In this document: positions 1-9,711 of the stretch, piece after piece
Numbering within the stretch: position 1 is the first letter of the stretch
Layout of the letters: every line of letters begins with the position of its first letter
Assembly: GCA_027422505.1 (NCBI GenBank)
Contig: JAPQWV010000655.1
Span: 62,001-126,000, forward strand
Direction of reading: 5' to 3'
Length of the DNA stretch: 64,000 nt
Origin: Craterostigma plantagineum
Taxonomy: Eukaryota > Streptophyta > Magnoliopsida > Lamiales > Linderniaceae
Translations under genes and position numbers: made by a program
The notes under the pieces: model-generated
Told to the model about the DNA's origin: nothing
The model's database searches: none
The model's input: the letters and a program-made list of their open reading frames with translations, nothing else

Positions 1-5
1 GCAGG

Positions 6-434
6 GTGAGGGTAGGCGTGGAGTCTCACCTGCAGGATGCTAAGGACGGTGCCACTCGTCTTTGCCAGCAGCACCTCCTGTCCACAGCCGCTAGGAAGAA
101 ATTCCTGAGTGACTTGGTCGAGGACTGGCGCCAGGAGTATCTGAAGGATCCGCTCTCCTTATGGGACTACGTTCCCCTGATGCAATACTACTTTGAGGAG
201 GTTATAAAGCGAGGCTTGGCAGGGACTGAGGAGGAGGCTGCTCTGCAGGCGCTCCCCTTTCCTTCGTGTTTCCTGGGAGACCCTAGAGCTCTTGAGAACA
301 CTAAGTTCTGGGTCCCTGCGGCGGAGATGCATATGGAAGTCCTGGCCCATGCCGACCTCTCGGATCTCCCGGAAGCTACCTCTTCCTCTGACCTCCCAGA
401 AGTTATACTCTCTCCGGACCCTCCTGCCCCTTGA
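6..434 (+). CDS. Partial antisense additional ORF of a Tat-type gypsy element
   Basis: This open frame runs from near the window edge to a TGA at 432-434. Its true start probably lies to the left, outside the window. The product is acidic, with a helical stretch (EDWRQEYLKDPLSLWDYV) followed by a Pro/Ser/Asp-rich tail. It lies downstream of the integrase gene and on the opposite strand. Tat-lineage elements such as Grande and Retand are known to carry an antisense ORF in exactly this place, between pol and the 3' LTR. The position is seen; assignment to that ORF class is inferred from it. I do not recognise a specific domain. The 230 bases after its stop (435-662) show no feature. Confidence 0.45.
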   Translation: MRVGVESHLQDAKDGATRLCQQHLLSTAARKKFLSDLVEDWRQEYLKDPLSLWDYVPLMQYYFEEVIKRGLAGTEEEAALQALPFPSCFLGDPRALENTKFWVPAAEMHMEVLAHADLSDLPEATSSSDLPEVILSPDPPAP

Positions 435-662
435 TTTTCGTTCTTTTTACGTTGTGATGTACTGAACACTTTTTCCTGTTTTTCGGACTTCTTAGGATTT
501 GTGCTGCCTCCTTGGGGTGGCGTTTATGTTTTTTGGGTGCCCTTTTCCCCTGTAATATATGCACCATTTGTTGTTTATGACTGCCTTTTAAATCTCCCGT
601 GACTTCCCTGATGGGGATCTCTCCATTTTTCCGCATATGTTTGTTTTTCAAATGTGATTCTG

Positions 663-877
663 AGCACGGTTATAGCTCCCGGGTGCTTCGGGACAAATAT
701 GAACCTTACGCACGGTTATAGAGCCCGCACGCATATTTGATTCGTAAATTGAGTACGAATTTGAAGCACGGTTATAGCGCCGGTACGCTTAATTGATTTG
801 TAAACTAAGTACGAATTTGAAGCATGGTTATAGCGCCGGTACACTTAATTGATTCGTAAACTAAGTACGAATTTTGA
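663..877. repeat. Tandem repeat array, 56-bp unit, in the gypsy 3' noncoding region
   Basis: The phrase GCACGGTTATAG recurs at 663, 710, 766 and 822. The last three units are 56 bp each and close in sequence; the first is shorter (47 bp) and more diverged. The array lies between the antisense ORF and the integrase of the Tat element, a position known for variable tandem arrays in this group. Confidence 0.85.
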
Positions 878-1029
878 GTGCGTCCTGGGTTGCAAGGACC
901 GTCGTCCTTGTCCTCAGGTGCTATTTGACGCTAGGCTCTCTTGGTCCTTAGCGAATTTAGTATGGACCTTTAGGTCCTTGGAAATGTGGATCCCCGGCAC
1001 CATTCACGTCGTAGGCTTACTGAGAGCCT

Positions 1030-1215
1030 TTGATGTCCTGTACGCCGCAGCCTGTCGGCGGCGGTATCTTGCACACCCTTACGGTCATCATCACACCGCA
1101 GATATATCATCTTTGGCGTCCTGTACACCGCAGGACCGTCGAACTTTGGCATCACCACATCGCAGATATATCATCTTTGACGTCCTGTATACCGCATGTC
1201 CGTCGACCTTTGGCA
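1030..1215. repeat. Second tandem array, 64-bp unit
   Basis: The phrase CGCAGATATATCATCTTT begins at 1097 and again at 1161, followed each time by CGTCCTGTA and an ACCGCA core. A more degenerate copy begins near 1030. The unit is unrelated to the 56-bp unit just to the left, so the same 3' noncoding region holds two independent arrays. Confidence 0.8.
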
Positions 1216-1484
1216 TCATCAATTAGGTGCACCATATATATAATAAAGTCCTTATATTCCGACAAGGAGGTACGCCTCATTAAAACCTTATCCAGACAAA
1301 ACCTCCCTTGTGGTAAAATCCTGGAATAAGGAAAAAGAGTACGTTCCCTCCCTAGTACATAGCGATGTTACACAAAACTTTTTCAAGTTAGATATGTTCC
1401 AGGGACGAGGCAAGGCGCTCCCGTCTGCATCTTCTAGCTCGTAACTCCTCCTCCCAACACCTTTGTTACGCGGTAAGGTCCTTC
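1216..1484 (-). other. 3' noncoding tail of the gypsy element after integrase
   Basis: No gene is seen here. The text reads AAAACCTTAT then GGTAAAATCC then GGAAAAAGAGTAC on the plus strand, a conserved-looking block that often follows the integrase of Tat elements. It separates the integrase stop from the tandem arrays. Confidence 0.4.
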
Positions 1485-2594
1485 TCAGGGCGCTTCCATC
1501 TTTTTCAAAGGTCGTAGGACATCCGCCCTTCTGAGCACCAGTTCCCCTTGCTGAAATTCTCTAGGTCGTACCTTCCGTTCGTACATCGCTTTTATCCGGC
1601 TCTTATATTTTTCCATCCTCAATCTCGCCTCTTCTCGGACCTCTTCGATTAGGTCCAGATATTCCCTCCTTAATTGTGTGTTCTGCAGCTCGTTGTAGGA
1701 CAACATCCGATGTGTTTCAATGCCGATCTCCGCGGGGATGACCGCGGCGGATCCATACACAAGCTCAAAGGGGGTCTCTCCAGTAGCTTCGCGAGGGCTG
1801 GTCATGTTGGCCCAAAGAACTGCCTCCAGCGCCTCCACCCATTTGTTTCCGTCTTGTTCGAGCCGGGCTTTGATTCCCTTGAGGATGGTTCGGTTGGTAA
1901 CCTCTGCTTGCCCATTCGCTTGTGGATGCCCTACTGACACGAACCGCTGGATGATATTCATACCTTCGCAGAAATTCCTTGTCCTAGCTCCGCAGAACTG
2001 GGTTCCATTGTCGGAGACGAGGATCCTGGGAGCTCCAACGACAGCGATGTTCTTCCAAAGGAACTCGATCACCCTCTCCTCATCAATTCTGGCCACGGCC
2101 TTGGCCTCAGCCCACATGCTGAAGTAATCTACCGCCGTAATGATAAATTTCTTCTGTGCTTTCCCTCGAGGAAAGGGACCTACGGTGTCGACTCCCCATT
2201 TGTCGAAAGGGCATAGGGAGTACATAGTTCCCAGGCTCTCCACGGGGGTGTGGATCCGTGGCCCGTATTTCTGGCAATTGGCGCATCTTCTTACCATCTC
2301 CCTCGAGTCCCTACTGAGGGTGGGCTAGAAATAGTCGGCCCTTATCGCCTTCCTTGTTAAGGACTTGTACCCCGCGTGGTCCCCTGCACACCCTTCGTGG
2401 ATATCCTCCAACACCTTCTCGCCTTCTTCTTCGGAGAGACAACGAGCATATTCATGGATAAAAGATTTTTTAAATAAACGACCATCGATTAAACAGAACC
2501 TGTGGTGGTAACCTTTCTTATCTTCTATCCCCACATCCTTCAAGATTCTTATGATGGGGGCCCTCCAATTATCCTTTCCATCTATATTTCCCAC
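1485..2594 (-). pseudogene. Gypsy integrase (H2C2 finger, DDE core, C-terminal domain)
   Basis: The N-terminal H2C2 zinc finger is visible (HEGCAGDHAGYKSL, then CANCQKYGP). It is followed by the DDE catalytic core, with GVDTVGPFPRG (first Asp), LVSDNGTQF (second Asp) and GQAEVTNRTI (Glu), and then a C-terminal region ending in RRADVLRPLKK. All three acidic residues are present. An in-frame stop lies inside the zinc finger at about 2327, so the finger and the core are read as two pieces (2325-2594 and 1485-2297). Integrase joins the element cDNA to host DNA. It is the last domain of the polyprotein, after the second RNase H, which is the usual Tat order. Confidence 0.9.
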
Positions 2595-2619
2595 GAGCTA
2601 TCCGGCCCCTTCCTTCTCT

Positions 2620-4219
2620 ATCGTCAGGTAGGTGATCCCTTCTTCTCGAATGATAGCTCTCGAGCTCGCCATCTTAGCTAGATAATCTGCTTTATGGTTT
2701 TCTTCTCTAGGGGCCTGAATAACTTCTTAACAATCGAAACTCTTTGTTAGTTCCTTTACCTTTCTCCCATACTCCATTTTCTTCTCATCCTTCGTCTCAT
2801 AGTTCCCATTTATTTGTTGTACCACTAGTTGTGAGTCTGAGAACAAAGTGACGTCCCGGGCCCCCATCTCCTTCACGATTTTTAAGCCAATCAAGGATAT
2901 TCGGATTCGTTGTTTGAAGCCTGAAAACGGAATGTGATGGCAAATCGGAATTCCTCTTCCCCGGGGCTATGACAAGGACTCCTGCTCCAGATCTTTGGGA
3001 GGTGGCGGATCCGTCTACGTACACCTTCCATCGCTGCTTTGGCGGTCCTTTGGTAGTTTCGAGCACGAAATATGAGAGGTCCTGGGCTTTGATGGTCGTT
3101 CGTTGCTCGAACTCTACATCATATTCTCCTAATTCGATCGCCCATTTGACCATCATGCCTGATAGATCCGGCCGGCTAAAAGTTTGCTTCAAGGAAAAAT
3201 TAGTTCGCACATATATTTTATGAGATAAGAAATATGGCCGGAGCTTCCGGACGGATACCATTACTGCGAGCGCGGCTTTTTCTATTTCAGAATACCTGGT
3301 TTCTGCTTCCAACAGTATCTTACTCACGAAATAAATGGGTTTCTGAGAACTCCCTTCTTCCTTCACTAGCACGGAGCTGATCGCGTAGTCGCCTATGGAG
3401 AAATACAGCATTAGTTCTTCTCCCACCGCGGGCTTTGTCAGGAGGGGCGTGTCGTGAAGGTATTTCTTTAGTTCTTCGAAGGCTTGTTGGCATTCATCGG
3501 TCCACTCAAACTGCTTATTTTTTTGGAGTACTCTGAAGAATGGGAGGCTCCTCTTTGCCAAGTGGGAGATGAATCGATTGAGGGCCGCTGACCTCCCTGT
3601 TAGCCTCTGGACCTCCTTGATTCCTTGCGGAGGTTGCATTTCCAGGATAGCCTTCACTTTAGCGGGGTTAACTTCAATACCTCGCGGCGTCACCATATAT
3701 CCAAGGAACTTCCCGGACCTCACACCGAATGCACATTTTTCTGGATTGAGCTTCACTCCCTCTAATCGCCTCAAACGTTTCCTCCAGGTCCCTGGTGTGA
3801 TCCGCCAGGTGCACAAATTTCACGAGCATGTCGTCTACATAGACCTCCATGTTTCTCCCCAGTTGTTGTTTGAATATTTTATCCACCATTCGTTGATACG
3901 TAGCTCCCACATTTTTTAGTCCGAACAGCATTCGGACGTACCCGTATGTCCCTCCCGGGGTGACAAAACAAACTTCCTCCAAATCCTCTGGCTCCAAGCT
4001 GACTTGGTGATACCCTTGGTAAGCATCCATCATGCTGACGACTTCACATCCTGAGGTGGATCCACCAGCTGGTCTATCTGAGGTAATGGGTAGTGATCCT
4101 TCGGGCAAGCTTTGTTGAGGTCCCTGAAGTCGATGCACATCCTCCATTTTTCGTTCCCCTTCTTTACCAGGACAGCATTGGCCAGCCACGCCGAAATTGG
4201 ACCTCATGTATGTGGCCCG
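2620..4219 (-). pseudogene. Gypsy reverse transcriptase, RNase H and second (archaeal-type) RNase H
   Basis: From right to left the segment encodes RT fingers and palm (MDAYQGYHQV; FGLKNVGATYQRMVDK; catalytic EVYVDDMLVK), the connection (GFLGYMV-like), a classical gypsy RNase H (LYFSIGDYAISSVLV, KPIYFVSKIL, YSEIEKAALAV), then a second RNase H beginning WKVYVDGSATSQRSGAG near 3030 and continuing to about 2620. In the classical RNase H the first acidic residue of the usual SDASD-like motif appears altered (FSIGDYA). Frameshifts occur near 3.8 kb and in the second RNase H near 2.95 kb. The N-terminal end of RT is split off by the solo LTR at 4220-6539 and resumes at 6545. Confidence 0.88.
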
Positions 4220-6539
4220 TGTGACGACCCTCGTTTTCTAAGTAAGGTTAGTGGTGGATTTTCCGCAACATAAGTCGCGGAAGGCCCGTCTAACTAAAAT
4301 TTTTTTCCTAAAAGATAATGTAATGCAATAAAATATTAGTTTACATAGTAGTATCTGTACAACGGGCGTAACCCCAAAATGTCAAAAGAACAAAAACCTA
4401 TTATCGCTCCACAGGTCTTCATCCATGTACCGCCCCGCCCTCAAAAGTCCGTGGAGCACCGACACCAGCCGCCTCAGTCTTGACGCGTGTCGGCGTCAGA
4501 CTCAGTACCTACAACACATAAACACTGAGTGATTTGCCCAGTAGGTGAATAGAAATGCATGTATGCACGTGAACGCTCATTCCCGATCCCAATATCTCAC
4601 ATGCAATGTTCACTCTTTCTTTTTCCATAATCCTATCTCAAATCACACAACACAGGGCCCTAGGTCAGACTCGACACCTCGCGCGCCTATAACATAACGG
4701 AAGTTTAGACTAGCAGCATTTTGACGTTCATGCGACTGCCCTGCTAGGTCGCTCTTCCGTAAGCGGTAGCCTACGCCGACGGTGTTTTGACGTTCACGCA
4801 ACTGCCCTGTCAGGTTGCTCCCTCCGTTAAAATAAAATCACGACGGTTTTGCACCTCGGGACGTTCACGCCCGAGTAGACAGATCGATCACGCCTGTCTG
4901 CCGTCAGGTGTCATACGAGTACCAACCTCGACTCCTCAACGAGTCATAAAATCACAATAATCTCGAACTACCCCGCTCAGCGGTACGCCAAAATATTATC
5001 GTCTCCACACGGCATAAGTATCTCACCCCTGTGATATGATATGCATATGCTATGTATCTAAACGTGACAATACATGAAACGTGCGTTAAACACATCAATC
5101 ACGTAAATCATTGAATCACATAAAATCACGTAATTCAAATAAGTGTTTACGCATTGTAGATGAATAATTCACCTACCTGTCCTCCTGATGTAAGTCAGTC
5201 ACGATATCTGGTAAATCGCCTAAATGTCGAAACTCTGGACAGGTAAATATTATTATGTTTATATATTTACTAATTCACGTAAGTCTTGAAATTCTTAAAC
5301 CCTAAATATTGAAAACCCTAGAAACCCTGAAAACCCTAAAGAAATGAAACCTAAAATTCCTGGATTCCTAAGAATACTGAAAATTCTAAAATGTCGAAAA
5401 CTTGCTAGAATAGTAATGTCGAAAACTTCTTAATAATAACGAAAACTTTACTACAAGTTGAAAAATTTAGTGTTAAACAATTAAAGATTGCCAAAAACCT
5501 TTATATTAATGCAAAAACCTAAGCAATTGTAAAAACCTTCTTATTTATTTAAATCTCTTTTACTCACGTATTATGCTATATGTGTTGGTGCCTTTTTCCC
5601 AATTGATTGTCAATTACCTTATCGTTAAGAAAGTTGGTATTAGTCATACTTAGGAATAGTATATGTGGCTAACGCGTGTACTATAAGTTCTTTGATAGAT
5701 TAGATATATTGATAAGTAGTCACATCATTCTATTTGATTGTATCTATCCACATGGTCTCAAGAAGCTTCTAAGCCCTCATATGTTGTACGAGATCTTCAA
5801 AGCAATGTCAAGATATTTCATTAAAATGTCGAAATCCTTCCATGACACATCTCGAAATCCATGTAATATTCCTAACATGTCGAAATCATTAATTCATAGT
5901 GTTGGCGCTCCTTTTCTCGTAATCCCTAGTGAGGTTTCAGAGATTATCGATTTGAAGAAGTTCGCAGTTGTGGAATTTGAACCCAAGGCCGCGCTCCTCT
6001 TCTCGTTGTCTCGATATAAGACCAGATTATCGTTGGAGAAGTTCACTTCGTGGTGCTCCTCTTTCCAGCCGTTCTGACGAGTGTACGAGATTATCGATTC
6101 CCAGTTTTCGAATTACTAAGTCTCCTTTACGTTGTTGACTCCTTAACTTTAGCACCCTCTGTTTCAAATTCTTGAGTGTTTGACTAAGGGTTTCTTCTTA
6201 TCATCGATCGTAGAGAACTGTTAGATAAGCATCAATTGTTTTCGAAAATATACATATGATTGGACACGTTGGTGGATTATCTCTTTTTACCTCAACCTTA
6301 AGAAATCCTATTACGTATAATATCTCTATAATTTGGGCTTCAATTCGAACTAGGGCCCAACTAAATATAATCCAAGTTAAATTATTCTAACATTATAGAT
6401 TCTACTTTAGTTTCTTGTAAATTTCGAAATTAAATCAAAACCATAGGGATTTATACATTAGTCCTACAACTGAAATTTCTTCACAAAGTTATAGTTTTAA
6501 TTACATCAAAATCCCGTATTTAAATTTACGGGTATTACA
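4220..6539 (+). mobile_element. Solo LTR of a Tekay-like gypsy element (copy A1)
   Basis: The insert begins TGTGACGACCC and ends GGTATTACA, the TG...CA termini seen in long plant gypsy LTRs. It is flanked by GCCCG (4215-4219) and GCCTG (6540-6544), a 5-bp target duplication with one mismatch. Removing it and one target copy lets the RT frame of the Tat element read through (EAG then HIHEV), which fixes both ends. It is 2320 bp and has no internal pol, so it is a solo LTR. Its first kilobase resembles the repeat at 41023-43673. The second half holds many short TGTCGAAA phrases. The 133-codon open frame at 5676-6077 has no recognisable domain. Confidence 0.85.
4700..4815 (+). repeat. Two-copy 80-90 bp repeat inside solo LTR A1
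   Basis: TTTTGACGTTCATGCGACTG and TTTTGACGTTCACGCAACTG each lead into CCCTG followed by AGGTCGCTC or AGGTTGCTC. Equivalent but different short cassettes occupy the same place in the other long LTRs of the window. Confidence 0.65.
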
Positions 6540-6544
6540 GCCTG

Positions 6545-7752
6545 CTTCGAGCAACTTGTCCACCTCTTCCTTCAATACATGCGCTCTCTCTGCTCCACAG
6601 GATCTGAGCCTCTGCTTGACAGGTCGACTCCCGGGCAGGACGTTCAGCTGGTGCGTAGCAATATTCCGATGAATTCCCATCATGTCCTTTGGCGAAAATG
6701 CGAATAAGTCCGCATTTTTTTGCAGACATCCCACCAGCTCCTTCGTGGCTTCCTCCCCCAGGGATGTCCCTATCTTGGTGGTTTTTCCCGGTTGGCCCGA
6801 GTATAAGTCGACGTCGAGTAGTTCCTCGTCCGGTTCTGGTTGTAAACTGGAAGGTCCGCCTCCTTCGATCTTGATCCTTTTATCCCGCCCGCTACCCTGC
6901 CGGACGACCTCCTTATCTCTTGACACCGTCTTTACTTCATTGGCATAACACTGCCGGGAGCTCCGCTGATCTCCCGAGATCTCCCCTACATGCTCACCTA
7001 CAGGGAATTTAATCTTAAGATGGTAGGTAGAGGAATGACCCTGAACTCGTTGATGGCGGGTCTTCCTAGGATGACATTGTAGGAAGAGGTGATATCAACG
7101 ATAAGGAAATTGATCATTTTTACTATCCGGACGGGCTCTTTTTCCATCCCAACGGGCAGTGTTATCTCTCCCATAGGTTGTATCCCCGACCCCCAAATTC
7201 GTAGAGTGCCATGAAGACTGGGCGAAGCTTCGTTCCCAAATCCATCTTTCTGAAACAATCCAGGAATATGATGTCCGCGGAGCTTCCTCCGTCAATGAAG
7301 ACCCTGGATACGTCATATCCTGCAATATCCGTGGTGATGACTAGGGCGTCATTGTATGGCCTGGTAATGTGCACTTCGTCTTCTGGCCCGAACTGTACGT
7401 TTGCCATGGCTTTCGTATGCCCCACCAACCCCCAAGGCTGTGGATTGCTGACAGTTCGTACACTTCTCTTTCTGGCTCTGTTGGAATCTCCCCCGCTTGG
7501 TCCTCCCACTATGATGAGGATAGGGGCCCTAGCCGGTCCTGGAGCTCCTCTGTTTGGAGGTGGTGGTGGGGGTTTATCCTTGTTGGATGCGGACCCTACA
7601 GACTCCTTCTCGTTTGTCTTAGGACCTGGTCCAGGACCTTGGCGAATGAACTCCTTCAGATGTCCTGCTTGGATGAGTCTCTCTATTTCATCCTTCAGAT
7701 GATAACAACTGTTAGTATGGTGTCCGTACTCATTATGAAATCGACAGTACAA
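6545..7752 (-). pseudogene. Gypsy protease and N-terminal part of RT
   Basis: From right to left: a gag-end finger-like motif (CRFHNEYGHHTNSCYHL), a Pro/Gly-rich linker, then a retropepsin with active-site segment VFIDGGSSADII and the later conserved YNVILGRPAINEF. The usual Thr of the D-T-G triad is Gly here, which is tolerated in Tat elements (commonly D-N-G-S). A frameshift near 7.16-7.26 kb splits the protease. After it comes the RT leader (LFAFSPKDMMGIHRNI and PGSRPVKQRLR), then EEVDKLLEAG, where the solo LTR interrupts. The protease cuts the Gag-Pol precursor. Confidence 0.87.
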
Positions 7753-9318
7753 ATTAGAATGGGGTTTTGAAGGCCCTTTCCCGTCATAGGCTTTCTCATC
7801 GCAGGGTGCCTTCCCACCAGGCTCAAGATCTCCTCGGGGTTATTGCGTAGAGGTGTGAACCTCCGTGGACCTCTGGGTGGGGTTCCCCAGGGCTCCCTTT
7901 GATGAGGTCGTGGCAATGGTTTCCCCGGTCCGAGGTTTTTTGCGATTCCTTCTTTCTTGGGCGCGGTCGCCTGCTTTTCTTCTTGTGCTTCAGCCCTTTT
8001 ACTTTCCTCTAAGTTGATGTATTTATCTGCCCTTAGAAACAGGTCTTCGAACGATTGAGGAGGCTTCTTAGAGAGGGATGCAAAGAAGTCCCCGTCCCGG
8101 AGTCCGTTGACTAAGGCACTTACCTTGACTAATGGGGTCGTCGTTGGCACCTCAAGAGCGGCGATGTTGAACCTGCTTATATATGCACAGATCCCCTTGT
8201 TTTCCCCTTGCCTTACCTGAAATAGTGACATGTCAGATTTAGGTTGCTTTCGGGCACTAGCAAATTGTGTTAAACATGAGTTGAAACTCCTCGAAGGTCT
8301 TAATAGATCCCGGAGCCAATTGACTGAACCACTGTTGTGCGGCCCTGACCAGAGTGGTCAGGAACACTCTACACTTGACACCATCGTAGAAATCATGAAG
8401 CAAAACTGTATTCTGAAATCGTAGGACGTGCTCCACTGGGTCCGTGGTTCCATCATACTCGTACGGTAACTGTTTGAAGTTGGAGGAGGCTTCTCCTACT
8501 AACAGCTCCTTCGCGAACGGAGTCCCAGCTACGAGTCCTTCTCCTAACCGGCGCTGCATGGTGCGGCTTCGCACCCCATCCACGACCTGCTTGAGGTCCT
8601 CGAGCTGACTTCGTAGCTCCCTCTCTTTTTCTGCCCACACATCTTCCTTTGCTTTCGGGCGGGGCTCGCTCGCTTTCTCCTCCTGGGATTTTCGGCCTTC
8701 CTCGTGTTCTTGGGTGGTTCACTAGAGGAGCTAGTGGAGGTCCTCGTAGGTGTCCTGGGGTCCTTCTCTGAACCCTCGGCTTCGTTTGGCTCTTCCTCCT
8801 CAATATGAGCTTGCCTTTCCTGCTTCGGCCGTTCTTCGGTTCTCTTAGTGACTCCAGGGAGTTCCCCGTCTCTTCGCGGCTTGCTCTCTAACTCTGACTG
8901 CCTCCTGGGGGTTTCCCAAGGCTCTGTCTATGATGCCGGGGACCTAATTTCTGCTTTATTTTCACAGATTACTTCCGTAAAATTGACCGTCCACTTGTTC
9001 CGTCCTGACCGGTGATTGAGCTTTTCGTCGCTGTCTTCGTTTCCTTCGTATTTCTGCTAGCATCGTGCTGATGGTGTTGTGCATCAGGAGATCCAACTGT
9101 GCGGCGGTTAAGGTGATGGGTGTTTTCGGCGTTAGCGTTACGGGGACAGCCTCTGGAGTGGCCGACTGTCCTTGGCGGTTTCCTTCTCCTGCTTCCGCAA
9201 ACTGCGGATCTAAGTTCTTTTGTATCGGGGGGTCTTCTTCCATCGATTCCTTGTTCCCTTTGTCTTTGCGAAAAGAGAGAGTAATGACCTTAAACACAAC
9301 TTTGCACACTATTCGCAA
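7695..9318 (-). pseudogene. Gypsy Gag (retrotransposon capsid)
   Basis: The N-terminal part (8962-9318) carries a basic run (RRKRRQRRK) and ends at a stop. After a gap with frame changes, the capsid-like core is clear: YDGTTDPVEHVLRFQ, AAQQWFSQLAPGSI and FEEFQLMFN in 8257-8640, then ENKGICAYISRFNIAALEV and LFLRADKYINLEE in 7695-8231. This is the typical plant retrotransposon gag domain that forms the virus-like particle. The first methionine in frame is at 9318, but a later one (MEEDPP) is an equally good start. At least three frame breaks separate the pieces, so no complete Gag can be made. Confidence 0.85.
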
Positions 9319-9346
9319 GGTTGCTCACGCGTCTAACTCTGGATTT

Positions 9347-9362
9347 CCCACAGACGGCGCCA
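9347..9362 (-). promoter_or_regulatory. Primer binding site of the Tat element
   Basis: On the minus strand the sequence is TGGCGCCGTCTGTGGG, five bases inside the LTR boundary at 9368. This TGGCGCC-type site is the tRNA-complementary start point for minus-strand DNA synthesis in several Tat-group elements. Confidence 0.75.
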
Positions 9363-9711
9363 TTTGATGTGAGGCGCTCCCACATCAAATAATTTTAATA
9401 TGGTTCGGGAAATCTTATATAGCAGTAGGTTTAATATCTCAAAGTTATAAGGAGTGTGTTGGGTGCTTAAGGGACGTGAAAAGGGACGTAAATGTAAAAG
9501 GCACAAGATATACGTGGTTCGGACTTGTAAGTTCCTACGTCCATGGCGCTCCGAAAAAGACTTCTTTCACTATTCTGGATAGATTACACACTCGAGTCGC
9601 TCATCTCTCTTTAAAATATTATAAGTACTGAATAAGAAGTAATTTATGTGATAACTGAAAGGATTATGGGCTGTTCTTCGTATTTCTTATGATGCCCCCT
9701 TTGAAAAATGC

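Noticed and set aside
1674..2328. Plus-strand ORFs opposite the gypsy integrase
   Set aside because: Shadows; the integrase frame has the DDE motifs.
7211..7770. Plus-strand ORFs opposite the gypsy protease
   Set aside because: Shadows of the minus-strand protease and gag, which have clear motifs.
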